Shown: positions 16,784 through 25,689, numbered from the stretch's first letter. The stretch: DNA of 64,000 bases from Pseudomonas viridiflava (GCF_900591205.1 NZ_UUPU01000027.1:248001-312000), one strand, 5' to 3'. The notes: generated by a model from the sequence alone, not told the origin. Program-made: numbers and translations.

Positions 16784-16830
16784 CCAAAAACCACAAACCC
16801 CCGACTTTCTCTAGGAAAATCAGGGGTTTG
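16784..16830 (-). terminator. Rho-independent terminator of tRNA-Ser
   Basis: On the minus strand a long hairpin (CAAACCCC / GGGGTTTG arms, extended inwards by GAAAATC/GACTTTC) ends in GTGGTTTTTGG, 13 bases past the tRNA CCA end. Confidence 0.75.
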
Positions 16831-16843
16831 CGTTTTCAGAATG

Positions 16844-16933
16844 TGGCGGTGAAGGAGAGATTCGAACTCTCGATACAATTTCTTGTATACACACTTTCCA
16901 GGCGTGCTCCTTAAGCCACTCGGACACTTCACC
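16844..16933 (-). tRNA. tRNA-Ser (anticodon GGA)
   Basis: 90-base class II tRNA on the minus strand. The 7-base acceptor stem GGTGAAG pairs with CTTCACC, followed by discriminator G and an encoded CCA (16844-16846). The D-loop contains GAGTGGCTTAAGG. The anticodon loop CTGGAAA gives GGA, reading UCC/UCU. There is a long variable arm (TGTATACAAGAAATTGTAT) and the T-loop is GTTCGAATC. Its 3' end faces the accessory patch at 13.15-16.84 kb, the usual side for integration. Confidence 0.96.
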
Positions 16934-16971
16934 GTATCTCGGCAAACCAGTTCAGTCTGTCGAGGCGCGCT

Positions 16972-17000
16972 AATGTAGTCGAAAGCCTTTCTGATGGCAA
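16972..17000 (-). promoter_or_regulatory. Sigma70 promoter of tRNA-Ser
   Basis: On the minus strand TTGCCA (16995-17000) and TACATT (16972-16977) are separated by 17 bases. The -10 box lies about 38 bases before the mature tRNA 5' end, leaving a short leader. Confidence 0.65.
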
Positions 17001-17254
17001 AGGTTTTTTTGAGAATTTTCATGCGGTTAGACGGTTATGCCGTTACCCGCCTGGCAGGGGGTGGTGATTCTGCCATTCTTGGGCATTGGCGGCGCAGGTC
17101 TGGAACGGCTGTTGCGCCCGGCCATGGGCTATTCAGCGGCCGGCATGCGGGAAAAGTCTGACTGGGTAGTCAGTCACGGCGCTTTACCGGGGCGGGCGTG
17201 GTGGGTAACGTTTGTGCATGCACTTCTATAACAAGTCCTACAAGGAACCGCGTC
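17001..17254. other. Spacer tRNA-Ser to crotonase gene
   Basis: About 250 bases. A 64-codon frame from 17037 lacks a ribosome-binding site and recognisable motifs and is not called. The TCCTACAAGGAACC segment before 17255 is the ribosome-binding region of the next gene. Confidence 0.5.
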
Positions 17255-17947
17255 ATGAGTGAGTTGATTGCTTACCACTTCGAAGACGGTATCGCGACCC
17301 TGACCTTGAGCAACGGCAAGGTGAATGCCATTTCTCCGGATGTGGTCAGTGCGTTTAATACAGCGCTGGACCAGGCCGAGAAGGATCGCGCGGTGGTGAT
17401 CATCACCGGGACGCCGGGGATTCTGTCGGGGGGTTATGATTTGAAGGTGATGACCGCCGGCCCTAAAGAGGCGATCGGCCTGGTGACGTCGGGCTCGACG
17501 TTGGCGCGGCGCCTGTTGTCGCACCCCTTCCCGGTGATTGTGGCGTGCCCTGGGCATGCGGTGGCCAAGGGCGCGTTCCTGCTGTTGTCGGCGGATTATC
17601 GGATTGGTGTGGAAGGCCCGTTCAGCATTGGTCTGAATGAAGTGGCAATCGGCATGACCATGCACCACGCCGGTATCGAGCTGGCGCGGGATCGTCTGCG
17701 TAAGTCGGCGTTTCATCGCTCGGTGATCAATGCCGAGATGTTCGACCCGCAAGGCGCCCTGGGTGCCGGGTTCCTCGATAAGGTGGTGGCGCCGGAGGAG
17801 CTGCAGGCGGCGGCGCTGGAAGCGGCACGCCAGTTGAAGAAGCTCAATATGAATGCCCACAAGCACACCAAGCTGAAGGTGCGTAAGGCACTGCTGGAAG
17901 CGCTGGACGATGCAATCATCCAGGACCAGGGTCATATCCTGAGCTAA
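17255..17947 (+). CDS. Crotonase/enoyl-CoA hydratase-family protein
   Basis: 230-residue crotonase-fold protein. ILSGGYDLKVM near 52-62 is the oxyanion-hole region (usually F-SAGAD), and ACPGHAVAKGAFLLLSADYRIG near 95-116 is the second (usually NG-A-GGG). The usual hydratase glutamates are not clearly present: GHAVAKGAF has Lys-Gly where GG-E often sits, so the reaction is uncertain and may be isomerase or hydrolase. It is shorter than standard hydratases (about 260). ATG 17255 follows AAGGAA by eight bases. A strong terminator follows, so it is monocistronic. Confidence 0.86.
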   Translation: MSELIAYHFEDGIATLTLSNGKVNAISPDVVSAFNTALDQAEKDRAVVIITGTPGILSGGYDLKVMTAGPKEAIGLVTSGSTLARRLLSHPFPVIVACPGHAVAKGAFLLLSADYRIGVEGPFSIGLNEVAIGMTMHHAGIELARDRLRKSAFHRSVINAEMFDPQGALGAGFLDKVVAPEELQAAALEAARQLKKLNMNAHKHTKLKVRKALLEALDDAIIQDQGHILS

Positions 17948-17966
17948 CCCCTACTACTGAAACACC

Positions 17967-17994
17967 AAAGCCCGACCTTTAGTCGGGCTTTTTC
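17967..17994 (+). terminator. Rho-independent terminator after crotonase gene
   Basis: AAAGCCCGAC / GTCGGGCTTT arms with loop CTTTA, followed by TTTTCTT; it starts 20 bases past the stop. Confidence 0.9.
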
Positions 17995-18159
17995 TTACCT
18001 CTAAATCCGATTCATCCGTAAACGCTCTAGCCTGCGACTGCCGGCAGATGTTGAAACATGCACTTAAACATCGCCTATCTCCTACCTTCACCGGGGTAAT
18101 TGCCGAATACAGTGCACAACCGTACACTGCGCCACCTTTTGTCCCGATGGGCCGTGTCG

Positions 18160-18882
18160 ATGCTTTTTCTGTTGCGTATGTTGTTGATGGGCCTGCACTT
18201 TATGCTCGCCGGTGTACTGGGCGTGCTGATTGGTGTGTGCCGGCCGTTCAACCCGGACAACAGCCGCTTGTGCGCTCGCCTCTACGCACTGCCGGCGATG
18301 TGGCTGTTGCGTTTAAACGTGAAGGCGGATGTGGACTCGCTGCGCAACAAGCCGGGAACATGCGTGATCATCGCCAACCACCAATCCAACTATGACCTGT
18401 TTGTGTTCGGCAATGTGGTGCCCCACCGCACGGTATGTATCGCCAAGAAAAGCCTGAAATGGGTGCCGCTGTTCGGCCAGTTGTTCTGGCTGGCGGGCAA
18501 TGTGCTGATCGACCGGGGCAATGCGCACAAGGCGCGACGTGCGATGCTGACCACTACGCACACCTTGCAGCATGAGGACACGTCGATCTGGGTGTTCCCG
18601 GAAGGCACGCGCAATATGGGCAAGGGCCTCCTGCCCTTCAAGAAAGGCGCGTTCCATATGGCGATTGCGGCGGGCGTGCCGATCGTGCTGGTGTGCGCGA
18701 GCAATTACGTGACCCATATGCAGCTCAATCGCTGGAACAGCGGTGATGTACTCATACGCTCGTTGCCGCCAATTCCTACAGCTGGGCTGACTTCGGATGA
18801 CATTCCGGCGTTGATGCAGGCTTGTCAGGCGCAGATGGATGCGTGCATTGCGGGGATGGATGGGGAGTTGCAAGCTGCTTAG
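18160..18882 (+). CDS. plsC: 1-acyl-sn-glycerol-3-phosphate acyltransferase (PlsC family)
   Basis: Converts lysophosphatidic acid to phosphatidic acid at the inner membrane. 240 residues from ATG 18160; longer starts (TTG 18100, GTG 18154) cannot be excluded. An N-terminal membrane anchor covers about 1-25. Acyltransferase motif I NHQSNYD (HX4D) is near 74, motif II GNVLIDRGNAHKARRA near 116-131, and motif III VFPEGTRNMGKG near 150-161. The family usually has 240-250 residues. Pseudomonas genomes encode several PlsC paralogues, so the symbol is by family. It stands alone after a terminator and is followed by a partial REP. Confidence 0.88.
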   Translation: MLFLLRMLLMGLHFMLAGVLGVLIGVCRPFNPDNSRLCARLYALPAMWLLRLNVKADVDSLRNKPGTCVIIANHQSNYDLFVFGNVVPHRTVCIAKKSLKWVPLFGQLFWLAGNVLIDRGNAHKARRAMLTTTHTLQHEDTSIWVFPEGTRNMGKGLLPFKKGAFHMAIAAGVPIVLVCASNYVTHMQLNRWNSGDVLIRSLPPIPTAGLTSDDIPALMQACQAQMDACIAGMDGELQAA

Positions 18883-18892
18883 GTACTTTTGG

Positions 18893-18935
18893 GCGCGCTT
18901 CGCACGACAACGCGAGCAAGCTCGCTCGCCACAAA
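18893..18935. repeat. Partial REP-like palindrome, CGAGCAAGCTCGCTCGCC class
   Basis: CGCGAGCAAGCTCGCTCGCCACA matches the right arm of the GGCGAGCGGGCTTGCCCGC class seen at 25690-25826, with variant hairpin bases. It has no clear left partner. Confidence 0.6.
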
Positions 18936-19031
18936 AAGCTCGCCTCTAAAACATCTGCCAAAGCTACTACGGAACGCCATTCGAGCTAAGCTGCCCAACA
19001 CCTGTCCTCCTAATAAGAAGCGATCAGCATC

Positions 19032-20003
19032 ATGGGTAGAGTTGTTGCGGCCGCCGTTTACAGCGCCGGAAAGAAAGTCACTGATATCACCCTCGACGAA
19101 GGCGCAGCCTGGGCCGCCAAACCCGATCACTTTGTATGGATCGGCCTGGAAGAGCCCAACGCCCAGGAGCTGGCCAACCTGCAACGCCAGTTCAACCTGC
19201 ATGAATTGGCCATCGAAGACGCTCTGGAAAAACACAGCCGCCCCAAGCTGGAAACCTTCGGGGATGCGCTGTTTATCGTCACCTACTCACCGGTGCGCGA
19301 GAACGGCAAGCTGGAGTTTATCGAAACCCATATCTTTGCCGGCAACGGTTACATCATCACCGCCCGCAACGGCCACTCGGCGTCCTACGGGTTTGTGCGT
19401 CAGCGCTGTGAGGCGCGGCCGTTACTGCTGGAGCATGGGGAAGATTTCGTACTGTATGCGCTGCTGGATTTCGTCACCGAAAACTACCAACCGGTGAGCG
19501 AAGCGATCCATGCCGAGATTGATGAGCTGGAGCGCAACGTGCTGTGCAGCTCATTGAGCGAGCGCGATATCCAGAACCTCCACGGCCTGCGCCGTGATGT
19601 GCTGCGGCTCAAGCGGTATGTGGCGCCGATGGTGGAAATCAGCCAGGAGCTGCAGAAGCTGAGTTTTCCGTTTATCGACAAGAACATGCGCCCGTACTTC
19701 CGCGATGTGCAGATCCACGTTACGCGGCAGATGGAAGACCTCACCACCCTGCGCGATATCGCCAGCCAGACCATCGAGATCGGTGTGTTGCTGGAGGCTT
19801 CGCGCCAAAGCGTGGTGCAGCGCAAGTTCGCCGCGTGGGCGGCGATCCTGGCATTCCCCACGGCGGTGGCGGGGATTTATGGGATGAATTTCCAGAATAT
19901 GCCCGAGCTGCAATGGCATTACGGCTATTTTGCGGTGCTCGGGTTTATCGCGCTGGGCTGCACCGGCCTGTGGGCCAGCTTCAAGCGTTCGGGCTGGCTT
20001 TAA
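19032..20003 (+). CDS. corA: Magnesium/cobalt transporter CorA
   Basis: Pentameric inner-membrane Mg2+ channel. 323 residues: a long cytosolic N-terminal domain (ending in the stalk helix with RQSVVQRKFAAWAA), then two transmembrane helices at about 268-287 and 296-316. The signature GMN lies in IYGMNFQNMPEL near 284-286, just after the first helix, and a positively charged tail (FKRSGWL) ends the protein. Length and GMN match the CorA family. It is convergent with the amidotransferase gene, their ends overlapping by four bases. Confidence 0.93.
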   Translation: MGRVVAAAVYSAGKKVTDITLDEGAAWAAKPDHFVWIGLEEPNAQELANLQRQFNLHELAIEDALEKHSRPKLETFGDALFIVTYSPVRENGKLEFIETHIFAGNGYIITARNGHSASYGFVRQRCEARPLLLEHGEDFVLYALLDFVTENYQPVSEAIHAEIDELERNVLCSSLSERDIQNLHGLRRDVLRLKRYVAPMVEISQELQKLSFPFIDKNMRPYFRDVQIHVTRQMEDLTTLRDIASQTIEIGVLLEASRQSVVQRKFAAWAAILAFPTAVAGIYGMNFQNMPELQWHYGYFAVLGFIALGCTGLWASFKRSGWL

Positions 20004-20725
20004 ACCCGGGCCTCGGGCTTGTGCGCCACAAAGCGCATCATCCATTGCGCCACGGTGACGCCGTGGTGGTCACGCTCCAGGCTGGACACACCGTTGGTGT
20101 AGACCTCTTCGCCCAAGGTCGTCTGAAGAATCTCCAGCAGTTCGCGAGAATAATCGTGGATAAATTCCGGGTGGCCCTGGAAGCACAGCACCTGGTCGCC
20201 GATGTGGTAGGCGGCGAACGGGCAAAAATCGCTGGAGGCGATGACCGTGGCGTTTTCCGGCAGGGTAGTCACCTGGTCCTGGTGGCTGATCAATAGGGTC
20301 AGTTCTTCGACTTCGGGGCTCATCCACGGCGCCTTGGCGTCGAGTTTGTAGTCGTGGATGCCCATGCCCCAGCCCTGGCCGGCGCGCTCGGTCTTGCCGC
20401 CCAACAGCAGCGCCAGCAGTTGGTGACCAAAGCAGATGCCCAGCAACTTGTCGCCGCGCTCATAACGGTCGAGCAGGTAGGTCTTGAGGGTCTGGATCCA
20501 CGGGTCGGAGCCGAAGGAATCGGCCTTGCTGCCGGTGATCAGGTACGCGTCAAACACTTCGTTGTCCGAGGGGTATTCCCCCTGCACCACGTTGTACACG
20601 ACAAACTCGGCGGGTATCGGCTGCTTCGAGAACAGGCGCTTGAACATCTGCCCGTACCCTTGGTATTGGTCGATCAAGCCTGGACGCAGGATATCGGTTT
20701 CCAGGATACAGACGCGTAGCGACAT
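20000..20725 (-). CDS. Class I glutamine amidotransferase-domain protein (GuaA-like)
   Basis: 241-residue stand-alone amidotransferase. The nucleophile Cys lies in LGICFGHQLLALLLGG near 99, and the His/Glu pair lies in CFQGHPEFIHDY near 185-190. It has no synthetase domain. Stand-alone members include gamma-glutamyl hydrolases (PuuD-type) and GMP-synthase-like proteins; this one has the GuaA/YfeJ-like layout with an INTRQGYGQMF-type N-terminal segment (residues 18-30 here read LIDQYQGYGQMF). The substrate is unknown. It is convergent with corA and upstream of a REP singlet. Confidence 0.88.
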   Translation of the reverse strand: MSLRVCILETDILRPGLIDQYQGYGQMFKRLFSKQPIPAEFVVYNVVQGEYPSDNEVFDAYLITGSKADSFGSDPWIQTLKTYLLDRYERGDKLLGICFGHQLLALLLGGKTERAGQGWGMGIHDYKLDAKAPWMSPEVEELTLLISHQDQVTTLPENATVIASSDFCPFAAYHIGDQVLCFQGHPEFIHDYSRELLEILQTTLGEEVYTNGVSSLERDHHGVTVAQWMMRFVAHKPEARV

Positions 20726-20811
20726 AAAAAATACCTGACACGGTGATGGGAATAATGCACACCCCAGAGCCTGCCTTGAAATACCCCTTCAAGGCAAGCC
20801 CCGGGTGCTTT

Positions 20812-20842
20812 GTGTGGGAGGAGGCTTGCCCCCTCCCGCACT
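20812..20842. repeat. REP singlet
   Basis: TGTGGGAGGAGGCTTGCCCCC followed by TCCCGCAC: one REP-like palindrome of the GTGGGAGGGGGC class with mutations, lying just past the FadB-like stop codon. Confidence 0.7.
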
Positions 20843-20846
20843 TTGT

Positions 20847-22994
20847 TCACCGAAAGGCTTCGCCCTGCGCAGCTTTTTCCAACAATAGTGCGGGTGGCAA
20901 AAAGCGCTCGCCATACTGCTCGGCCAGGTAGCGCGCCCGGGCGATAAAGTCATTCAGCCCGTACTGGTTGATAAACTGCAACGCGCCGCCGCTCCACGCG
21001 GCAAAGCCAATCCCGAAGATCGACCCCACGTTGGCGTCCGCCGTGGACATCAACACGCCCTCCTCCACGCAGCGCACGGTTTCGATCGCCTGGATAAACA
21101 GCAACCGGTCGCGTACATCCTGTGGCGAAATCTGTTTACCTGGCTGTTCAAAGCGCGCTTTCAGCTCGGGCCACAGGTGTTTCTGCGCGCCTGCAGGGTA
21201 CTCGTAAAAACCGCCACCCGCCGCCTTGCCCATGCGTTTGTACTCACTCACTAACAGGTCAATCACCACCGTCGCCGGATGCGTCGGCACGGCTTTACCT
21301 TCCGCCTGCAGATCCTTCGCCGCTTGCTGTCGGATATGGCTCATCAGGCTGAGAGACACTTCATCGGATACCGCCAACGGCCCGACCGGCATCCCCGCTT
21401 TGCGCGCTTCGGTTTCGATCATCGGCGCGGCCACGCCTTCGCCCAGCATGGCGATCCCTTCGTTGGTAAACGTGCCGAACACCCGCGAGGTGAAGAAGCC
21501 ACGGCTGTCGTTGACCACAATCGGGGTTTTCTTGATTTGCAGTACGAAGTCGAAACCTCGCGCCAGGGTTTCGTCCGAGGTGCGCGCGCCCTTGATGATT
21601 TCCACCAGGGGCATCTTGTCCACCGGGCTGAAGAAATGCAGGCCGATGAACTTGCCTTGATCGGGCACTGCCGTGGCCAGGCCGCCGATGGGCAGCGTGG
21701 AGGTGTTGGAGGCGATCACAGCGTCGGCGCCGACCACACGTTGCGCGGCGGCCGAGACCTTGGCCTTGAGCTCGCGGTCTTCGAACACGGCCTCGATGAT
21801 CAGGTCGCAGCCGGCCAGGTCGGCGTCATCCTGCGTAGGATGGATGCGCGCCAAGGTGGTTTCCCGCTGCTCGGCGGTCAACTGCCCACGGCTGAGCTTC
21901 TTGTCCAACAGTGCCGCCGAGTGTGCCTTGCCCTTTTCGGCCGCCGCCAGGTTGACGTCCTTGAGCACCACCTCGACGCCCGCGCAGGCACTGACGTAGG
22001 CAATGCCCGCGCCCATCATCCCCGCGCCAAGCACGCCGACCTTGCGCGTCACGTAAGGCGCAAAGCCTGGTGGCCGCGAGCTGCCGGCGTTGATCTGATT
22101 GAGCTGAAACCAGAAGGTGCCGATCATGTTTTTCGCCACTTGCCCGGTGACAAGTTCGGTGAAATAGCGGGTTTCGATCAGGTGTGCGGTGTCGAAATCC
22201 ACCTGGGCGCCTTCCACGGCGGCGCAAAGGATTTTTTCCGGGGCCGGGAAGCAGCCTTGGGTCTTGCTGCGCAGAATCGACGGCGCAATCGCCAGCATCT
22301 GTCCCACTTTGGGGTTCGACGGGGTGCCGCCTGGGATCTGATAACCCTTAGTGTCCCACGGCTGCCGCGCCTGCGGGTTAGCCAGAATCCAGGCGCGGGA
22401 TTTGGCCAGCAACTCTTCGCGATTCGCCGCCAGCTCATTGATCAAGCCCGCCTGCAGCGCCTGCTGCGGCCGGACCTTTTTACCTTCCAGCAAGTACAGC
22501 AGGGCCTTTTCAAGACCGAGCATGCGCACCATGCGCACCACCCCGCCGCCGCCCGGCAGCAGGCCCAGGGTGACCTCGGGCAAGCCGAGTTGCACGGCTT
22601 TGTCATCCAGCGCGACGCGGTAATGGCACGCCAGGCAGATCTCCCAGCCGCCGCCCAGGGCCGCGCCATTGATCGCAGCGACCACCGGCCTGCCCAGGGT
22701 TTCCAGACGGCGCAGTTGCGCCTTCAGCACCCTCACGCTGTCGTAGAATTCCTTGGCGTGGGCCTGGTCGACTTTGATCAGCTCATTGAGGTCGCCGCCG
22801 GCAAAAAACGTCTTCTTCGCCGAGGTGATAACCACCCCGGCAATGTCGTCCTTTTCCGCTTCAAGGCGTGCGACGGTGGCCGCCATGGCCTCGCGGTACT
22901 TACCGTTCATGGTGTTGGCGCTTTGGCCGGGCATGTCGAGGGTCAGCACCACGATCTGGTCCTGGCCTTTTTCGTAACGAATGGCTTCCGTCAT
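20847..22994 (-). CDS. 3-hydroxyacyl-CoA dehydrogenase/enoyl-CoA hydratase (FadB-like)
   Basis: Bifunctional beta-oxidation protein of 715 residues. Residues 1-190 form the hydratase domain, with catalytic Glu in GGGWEICLA and in LGLPEVTLGLLPGGGG. A Rossmann NAD domain begins near 325 at VLGAGMMGAGIAYVSA, and the dehydrogenase His lies in IGLHFFSPVDKMPLVEII near 455. A C-terminal hydroxyacyl dehydrogenase repeat follows. ATG 22994 (MTEAIRYEKG) is chosen because the longer frame is antisense-like and poor in sense; it starts 16 bases after the thiolase gene stop. The order thiolase-hydratase/dehydrogenase and its sequence differ from the core fadBA operon, so this is a second, accessory beta-oxidation pair. 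Confidence 0.92.
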   Translation of the reverse strand: MTEAIRYEKGQDQIVVLTLDMPGQSANTMNGKYREAMAATVARLEAEKDDIAGVVITSAKKTFFAGGDLNELIKVDQAHAKEFYDSVRVLKAQLRRLETLGRPVVAAINGAALGGGWEICLACHYRVALDDKAVQLGLPEVTLGLLPGGGGVVRMVRMLGLEKALLYLLEGKKVRPQQALQAGLINELAANREELLAKSRAWILANPQARQPWDTKGYQIPGGTPSNPKVGQMLAIAPSILRSKTQGCFPAPEKILCAAVEGAQVDFDTAHLIETRYFTELVTGQVAKNMIGTFWFQLNQINAGSSRPPGFAPYVTRKVGVLGAGMMGAGIAYVSACAGVEVVLKDVNLAAAEKGKAHSAALLDKKLSRGQLTAEQRETTLARIHPTQDDADLAGCDLIIEAVFEDRELKAKVSAAAQRVVGADAVIASNTSTLPIGGLATAVPDQGKFIGLHFFSPVDKMPLVEIIKGARTSDETLARGFDFVLQIKKTPIVVNDSRGFFTSRVFGTFTNEGIAMLGEGVAAPMIETEARKAGMPVGPLAVSDEVSLSLMSHIRQQAAKDLQAEGKAVPTHPATVVIDLLVSEYKRMGKAAGGGFYEYPAGAQKHLWPELKARFEQPGKQISPQDVRDRLLFIQAIETVRCVEEGVLMSTADANVGSIFGIGFAAWSGGALQFINQYGLNDFIARARYLAEQYGERFLPPALLLEKAAQGEAFR

Positions 22995-23010
22995 CACAAA
23001 TTCCTTGGGC

Positions 23011-24216
23011 TCAGAGGCGTTCGATAATGGTGGCGATACCCATGCCACCGCCGACACACAGGGTGGCCAGGCCATAGCGCTGTTGGCGCGCCTCCAGCTC
23101 GTCGAGCAGGGTGCCGAGGATCGCGCAACCGGTGGCGCCCAACGGGTGGCCCATAGCGATGGAGCCACCGTTGACGTTGACGCGCGCGGCGTCGATGCGC
23201 ATGTCCTTGATGAACTTGAGCACGACCGAGGCAAAGGCTTCGTTGACCTCGAACAGGTCGATGTCCTCCACGCGCAAACCGGCCTTGGCCAGCGCCTTGC
23301 GAGTAGCCGGTGCGGGGCCGGTGAGCATGATGGTCGGGTCGGTGCTGGTGACGGCCGTGGCGACGATGCGCGCCCGTGGTTGCAGGCCCAGTTCGCGGCC
23401 CTTGGCCTCGGAGCCGATCAACATCAGCGCCGCGCCATCCACGATGCCGGAACTGTTTCCGGGTGTGTGTACGTGGTTGATACGCTCCACATGGCTGTAG
23501 ACCCTCAGCGCGGTGGCGTCGAAGCCCATCTGGCCGATCATCTCGAAGCTGGGCTTGAGCTTACCCAGGCCCTCGAGGGTGGAGTCGCCGCGGATAAATT
23601 CGTCATGGTCCAGCAGCACGATAGCGTTCTGGTCCTGCACCGCGATCAGCGATTTGTTGAAGGAGCCGTCTGCGCGGGCCCTGGCCGCTTTCTGCTGGGA
23701 CTGTAGGGCAAAGGTGTCAACGTCCTCGCGAGTGAAACCTTCCAGGGTGGCGATCAGGTCCGCGCCAATGCCTTGGGGCGTGAAGTGGCTGTGCAGGTTG
23801 GTTTGCGGGTCGAGCACCCAGGCGCCGCCATCGCTGCCCATGGGTACGCGAGACATGGACTCGACACCGCCGACCACCACCAGGTCTTCAAAACCGGAGC
23901 GCACTTTCATCGCGCCGAGGTTGACCGCCTCCAGGCCCGAGGCGCAGAAACGGTTGACCTGCACACCCGCGACGCTCACGGCCCAGTCCGCCACCAGCGC
24001 AGCGGTCTTGGCGATGTCGGCGCCCTGCTCGCCCACCGGGGTCACGCAGCCGAGCACGATGTCATCGACCTGATGGGTGTCGAGGTCGCTGCGTTGCGCC
24101 AGCGCGGTGAGCAAACCGGCCACCAGGTTTACCGGCTTGACGCTGTGCAAGGCGCCGTCGGCCTTGCCTTTGCCCCGGGGCGTGCGTATGGCATCAAAGA
24201 TCAAAGCTTGGGTCAT
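23011..24216 (-). CDS. Acetyl-CoA C-acyltransferase (thiolase, FadA-like)
   Basis: Cleaves 3-ketoacyl-CoA with CoA to give acetyl-CoA. 401 residues with the three active-site motifs: [13 protein letters not shown] (nucleophile Cys near 91), [14 protein letters not shown] (His near 357) and TLCVGGGMG (second Cys near 388). It is the first gene of a two-gene operon with the FadB-like gene. The divergent spacer upstream (24217-24605) would hold the promoter. Degradative use is likely from the neighbour; a biosynthetic acetoacetyl-CoA role is less likely. Confidence 0.93.
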   Translation of the reverse strand: MTQALIFDAIRTPRGKGKADGALHSVKPVNLVAGLLTALAQRSDLDTHQVDDIVLGCVTPVGEQGADIAKTAALVADWAVSVAGVQVNRFCASGLEAVNLGAMKVRSGFEDLVVVGGVESMSRVPMGSDGGAWVLDPQTNLHSHFTPQGIGADLIATLEGFTREDVDTFALQSQQKAARARADGSFNKSLIAVQDQNAIVLLDHDEFIRGDSTLEGLGKLKPSFEMIGQMGFDATALRVYSHVERINHVHTPGNSSGIVDGAALMLIGSEAKGRELGLQPRARIVATAVTSTDPTIMLTGPAPATRKALAKAGLRVEDIDLFEVNEAFASVVLKFIKDMRIDAARVNVNGGSIAMGHPLGATGCAILGTLLDELEARQQRYGLATLCVGGGMGIATIIERL

Positions 24217-24605
24217 GACGTCCTCGAACCGCTGTGCATGTGTGCCCTTACCTTAGGCTCGATTGACACGGTTTCAATGACGGATGCGCTCATTGCTTTT
24301 GACCTCCACGCTCGGACGAACGGTATGCACCCTGGCGTATTGCCTGATTAATCGTTTTAGCTGTCTAGCCAAGGCATTGGCGCCAAGATGGCGATATGCC
24401 TCATGCGGTTTTAAGCTGAAATACTGATTAGTTGATATGAAATGGATCTAAGCCGCGCAGAACGAGGGCTCTAAGGTTCAATCAGTAAGAAGTTGCTGCC
24501 GGGTTTTGCTGGAGCAACTGTAAGAAAAGCGACACGTCAACACTGCATAGTGGTTTTACCGGCACGCATTTGACGCTCAGGAATAACAACAAAAGGCAGT
24601 CAGCC
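24217..24605. other. Divergent intergenic region upstream of thiolase operon
   Basis: 389 bases, AT-richer than its neighbours. It should contain the promoter of the thiolase/FadB operon on the minus strand and, towards 24500-24600, that of the 31-residue peptide. I see no clear PsrA palindrome, riboswitch or terminator in it. Confidence 0.5.
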
Positions 24606-24701
24606 ATGTTCAAGCATTCGAAAGTACGTCAGGCGGGACTCATTCTCTTCGCCACTACACTGATTCTGATCTTGCCCAATTTAACCAAGGTTATTGGGTG
24701 A
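24606..24701 (+). CDS. 31-residue single-span membrane peptide
   Basis: ATG 24606 opens a 31-residue frame ending TGA 24699-24701. The sequence has a basic N-terminus (MFKHSKVRQ), a hydrophobic helix of about 18 residues (AGLILFATTLILILPNL) and a short polar end. This is the shape of bacterial small inner-membrane proteins. A modest AAAGGCAG precedes the start by 9-16 bases. It overlaps the extended 5' frame of the cytochrome gene but not its likely start. Too short for homology by eye. Confidence 0.55.
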   Translation: MFKHSKVRQAGLILFATTLILILPNLTKVIG

Positions 24702-24864
24702 CCCCCTACCCCACACATTCTGTGCACTCACAGCATCAGGACTGCAGTTTTTGGCAGCACCTGCCGGGACATTGCGTATAGCGGTCCTGTTGCAGGGGCT
24801 GCCGTTTTGCGTGGGATTTTCCGGTATCGTGAGCCCCATCGTCACTTTGCATCGGGCCCCCCTC

Positions 24865-25671
24865 TTGAAATTTATCCTTGCCCTGCTCGCTCTGCTCATC
24901 AGCCTACCTGCTGCGGCTGCACAACTGAGCATCGAACTCGATCACGCCATCAAGACCTGGCAGACCGCCGACTTGCTCAAGCATCCGGATGCGCAAACGG
25001 TGCAGATCACTGATGACGTGTCCTACAAGCGCAACATGACCTATCGCGCGGTGCCGTTGGCGGTTCTCCTACCGGGCCTCAAGCCGCAAAACCATGTGCA
25101 AGCCATCGCCCTGGACGGGTTCGCCGCCGAACTGACCGCCGCGCCTTTATTGGAAAAGTACGGCGCCCGCGCCTGGCTGGCCGTGGAAGATCCGGCTCAC
25201 CCGTGGCCCGCCTTGGCAGACGGTAAACCGAGTGCCGGGCCGTTCTACCTGGTGTGGACCAACCCGCAGGCGGGGCATATCGGCCCTGAGCAGTGGCCGT
25301 TTCAGATCTCCGGGATCAAGCAATTGAAGACGGTTGCGGAGCGTTTCCCAGCCTTGTTGCCCGACCCAAAGCTGGCGGCGAATGACCCGGTCAATCAGGG
25401 CTTCGCGTTGTTCCAAAAGAATTGCCTGGCGTGCCATCGCCTCAATCGCGCCGGTGATGCTCAGGTGGGGCCGGACCTGAATATCCCCTATAACCCCACC
25501 GAATATTTCAGCGGGGATTTCCTCAAACGCTATATCCGTGACCCGCAAAGCCTGCGCCACTGGCCGCAGGCGAAGATGCCGGCGTTCGCCACCAGTGTGT
25601 TGCCGGACAGCGAGCTGGATTTATTGGTGGGGTATTTGAAGCACATGGCGGGGCGTAAGCAGCAACCCTGA
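24865..25671 (+). CDS. Periplasmic cytochrome c-domain protein
   Basis: 268 residues from the TTG at 24865, which gives a clean signal peptide (KFILALLALLISLPAAAA). GTG 24829 is an alternative, and no start has a good ribosome-binding site. Residues about 25-165 resemble a molybdopterin-oxidoreductase-like beta domain (VSYKRNMTYRAVPLAVLLPG, then WLAVEDPAHPWPAL). A class I cytochrome c domain follows with CLACH at 187-191 and a likely axial Met in QAKMPAF. It would be exported by Sec and loaded with haem in the periplasm. The electron partner is unknown; no oxidoreductase subunit lies adjacent. Confidence 0.82.
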   Translation: MKFILALLALLISLPAAAAQLSIELDHAIKTWQTADLLKHPDAQTVQITDDVSYKRNMTYRAVPLAVLLPGLKPQNHVQAIALDGFAAELTAAPLLEKYGARAWLAVEDPAHPWPALADGKPSAGPFYLVWTNPQAGHIGPEQWPFQISGIKQLKTVAERFPALLPDPKLAANDPVNQGFALFQKNCLACHRLNRAGDAQVGPDLNIPYNPTEYFSGDFLKRYIRDPQSLRHWPQAKMPAFATSVLPDSELDLLVGYLKHMAGRKQQP

Positions 25672-25689
25672 ATATCGAACACAGCCCCC

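Noticed and set aside
13147..16843. Integrative element with attachment site at tRNA-Ser
   Set aside because: No integrase gene and no second copy of the tRNA 3' end could be found by eye; only an accessory patch is claimed.
17037..17231. 64-codon frame upstream of the crotonase gene
   Set aside because: No ribosome-binding site and no motif; it runs through the promoter region of the crotonase gene.
21279..23027. 582-codon open frame on the plus strand, antisense to the FadB-like gene
   Set aside because: It lies fully opposite a gene with clear catalytic motifs, is rich in His, Arg and Gln as expected of antisense frames in high-GC DNA, and has no ribosome-binding site.
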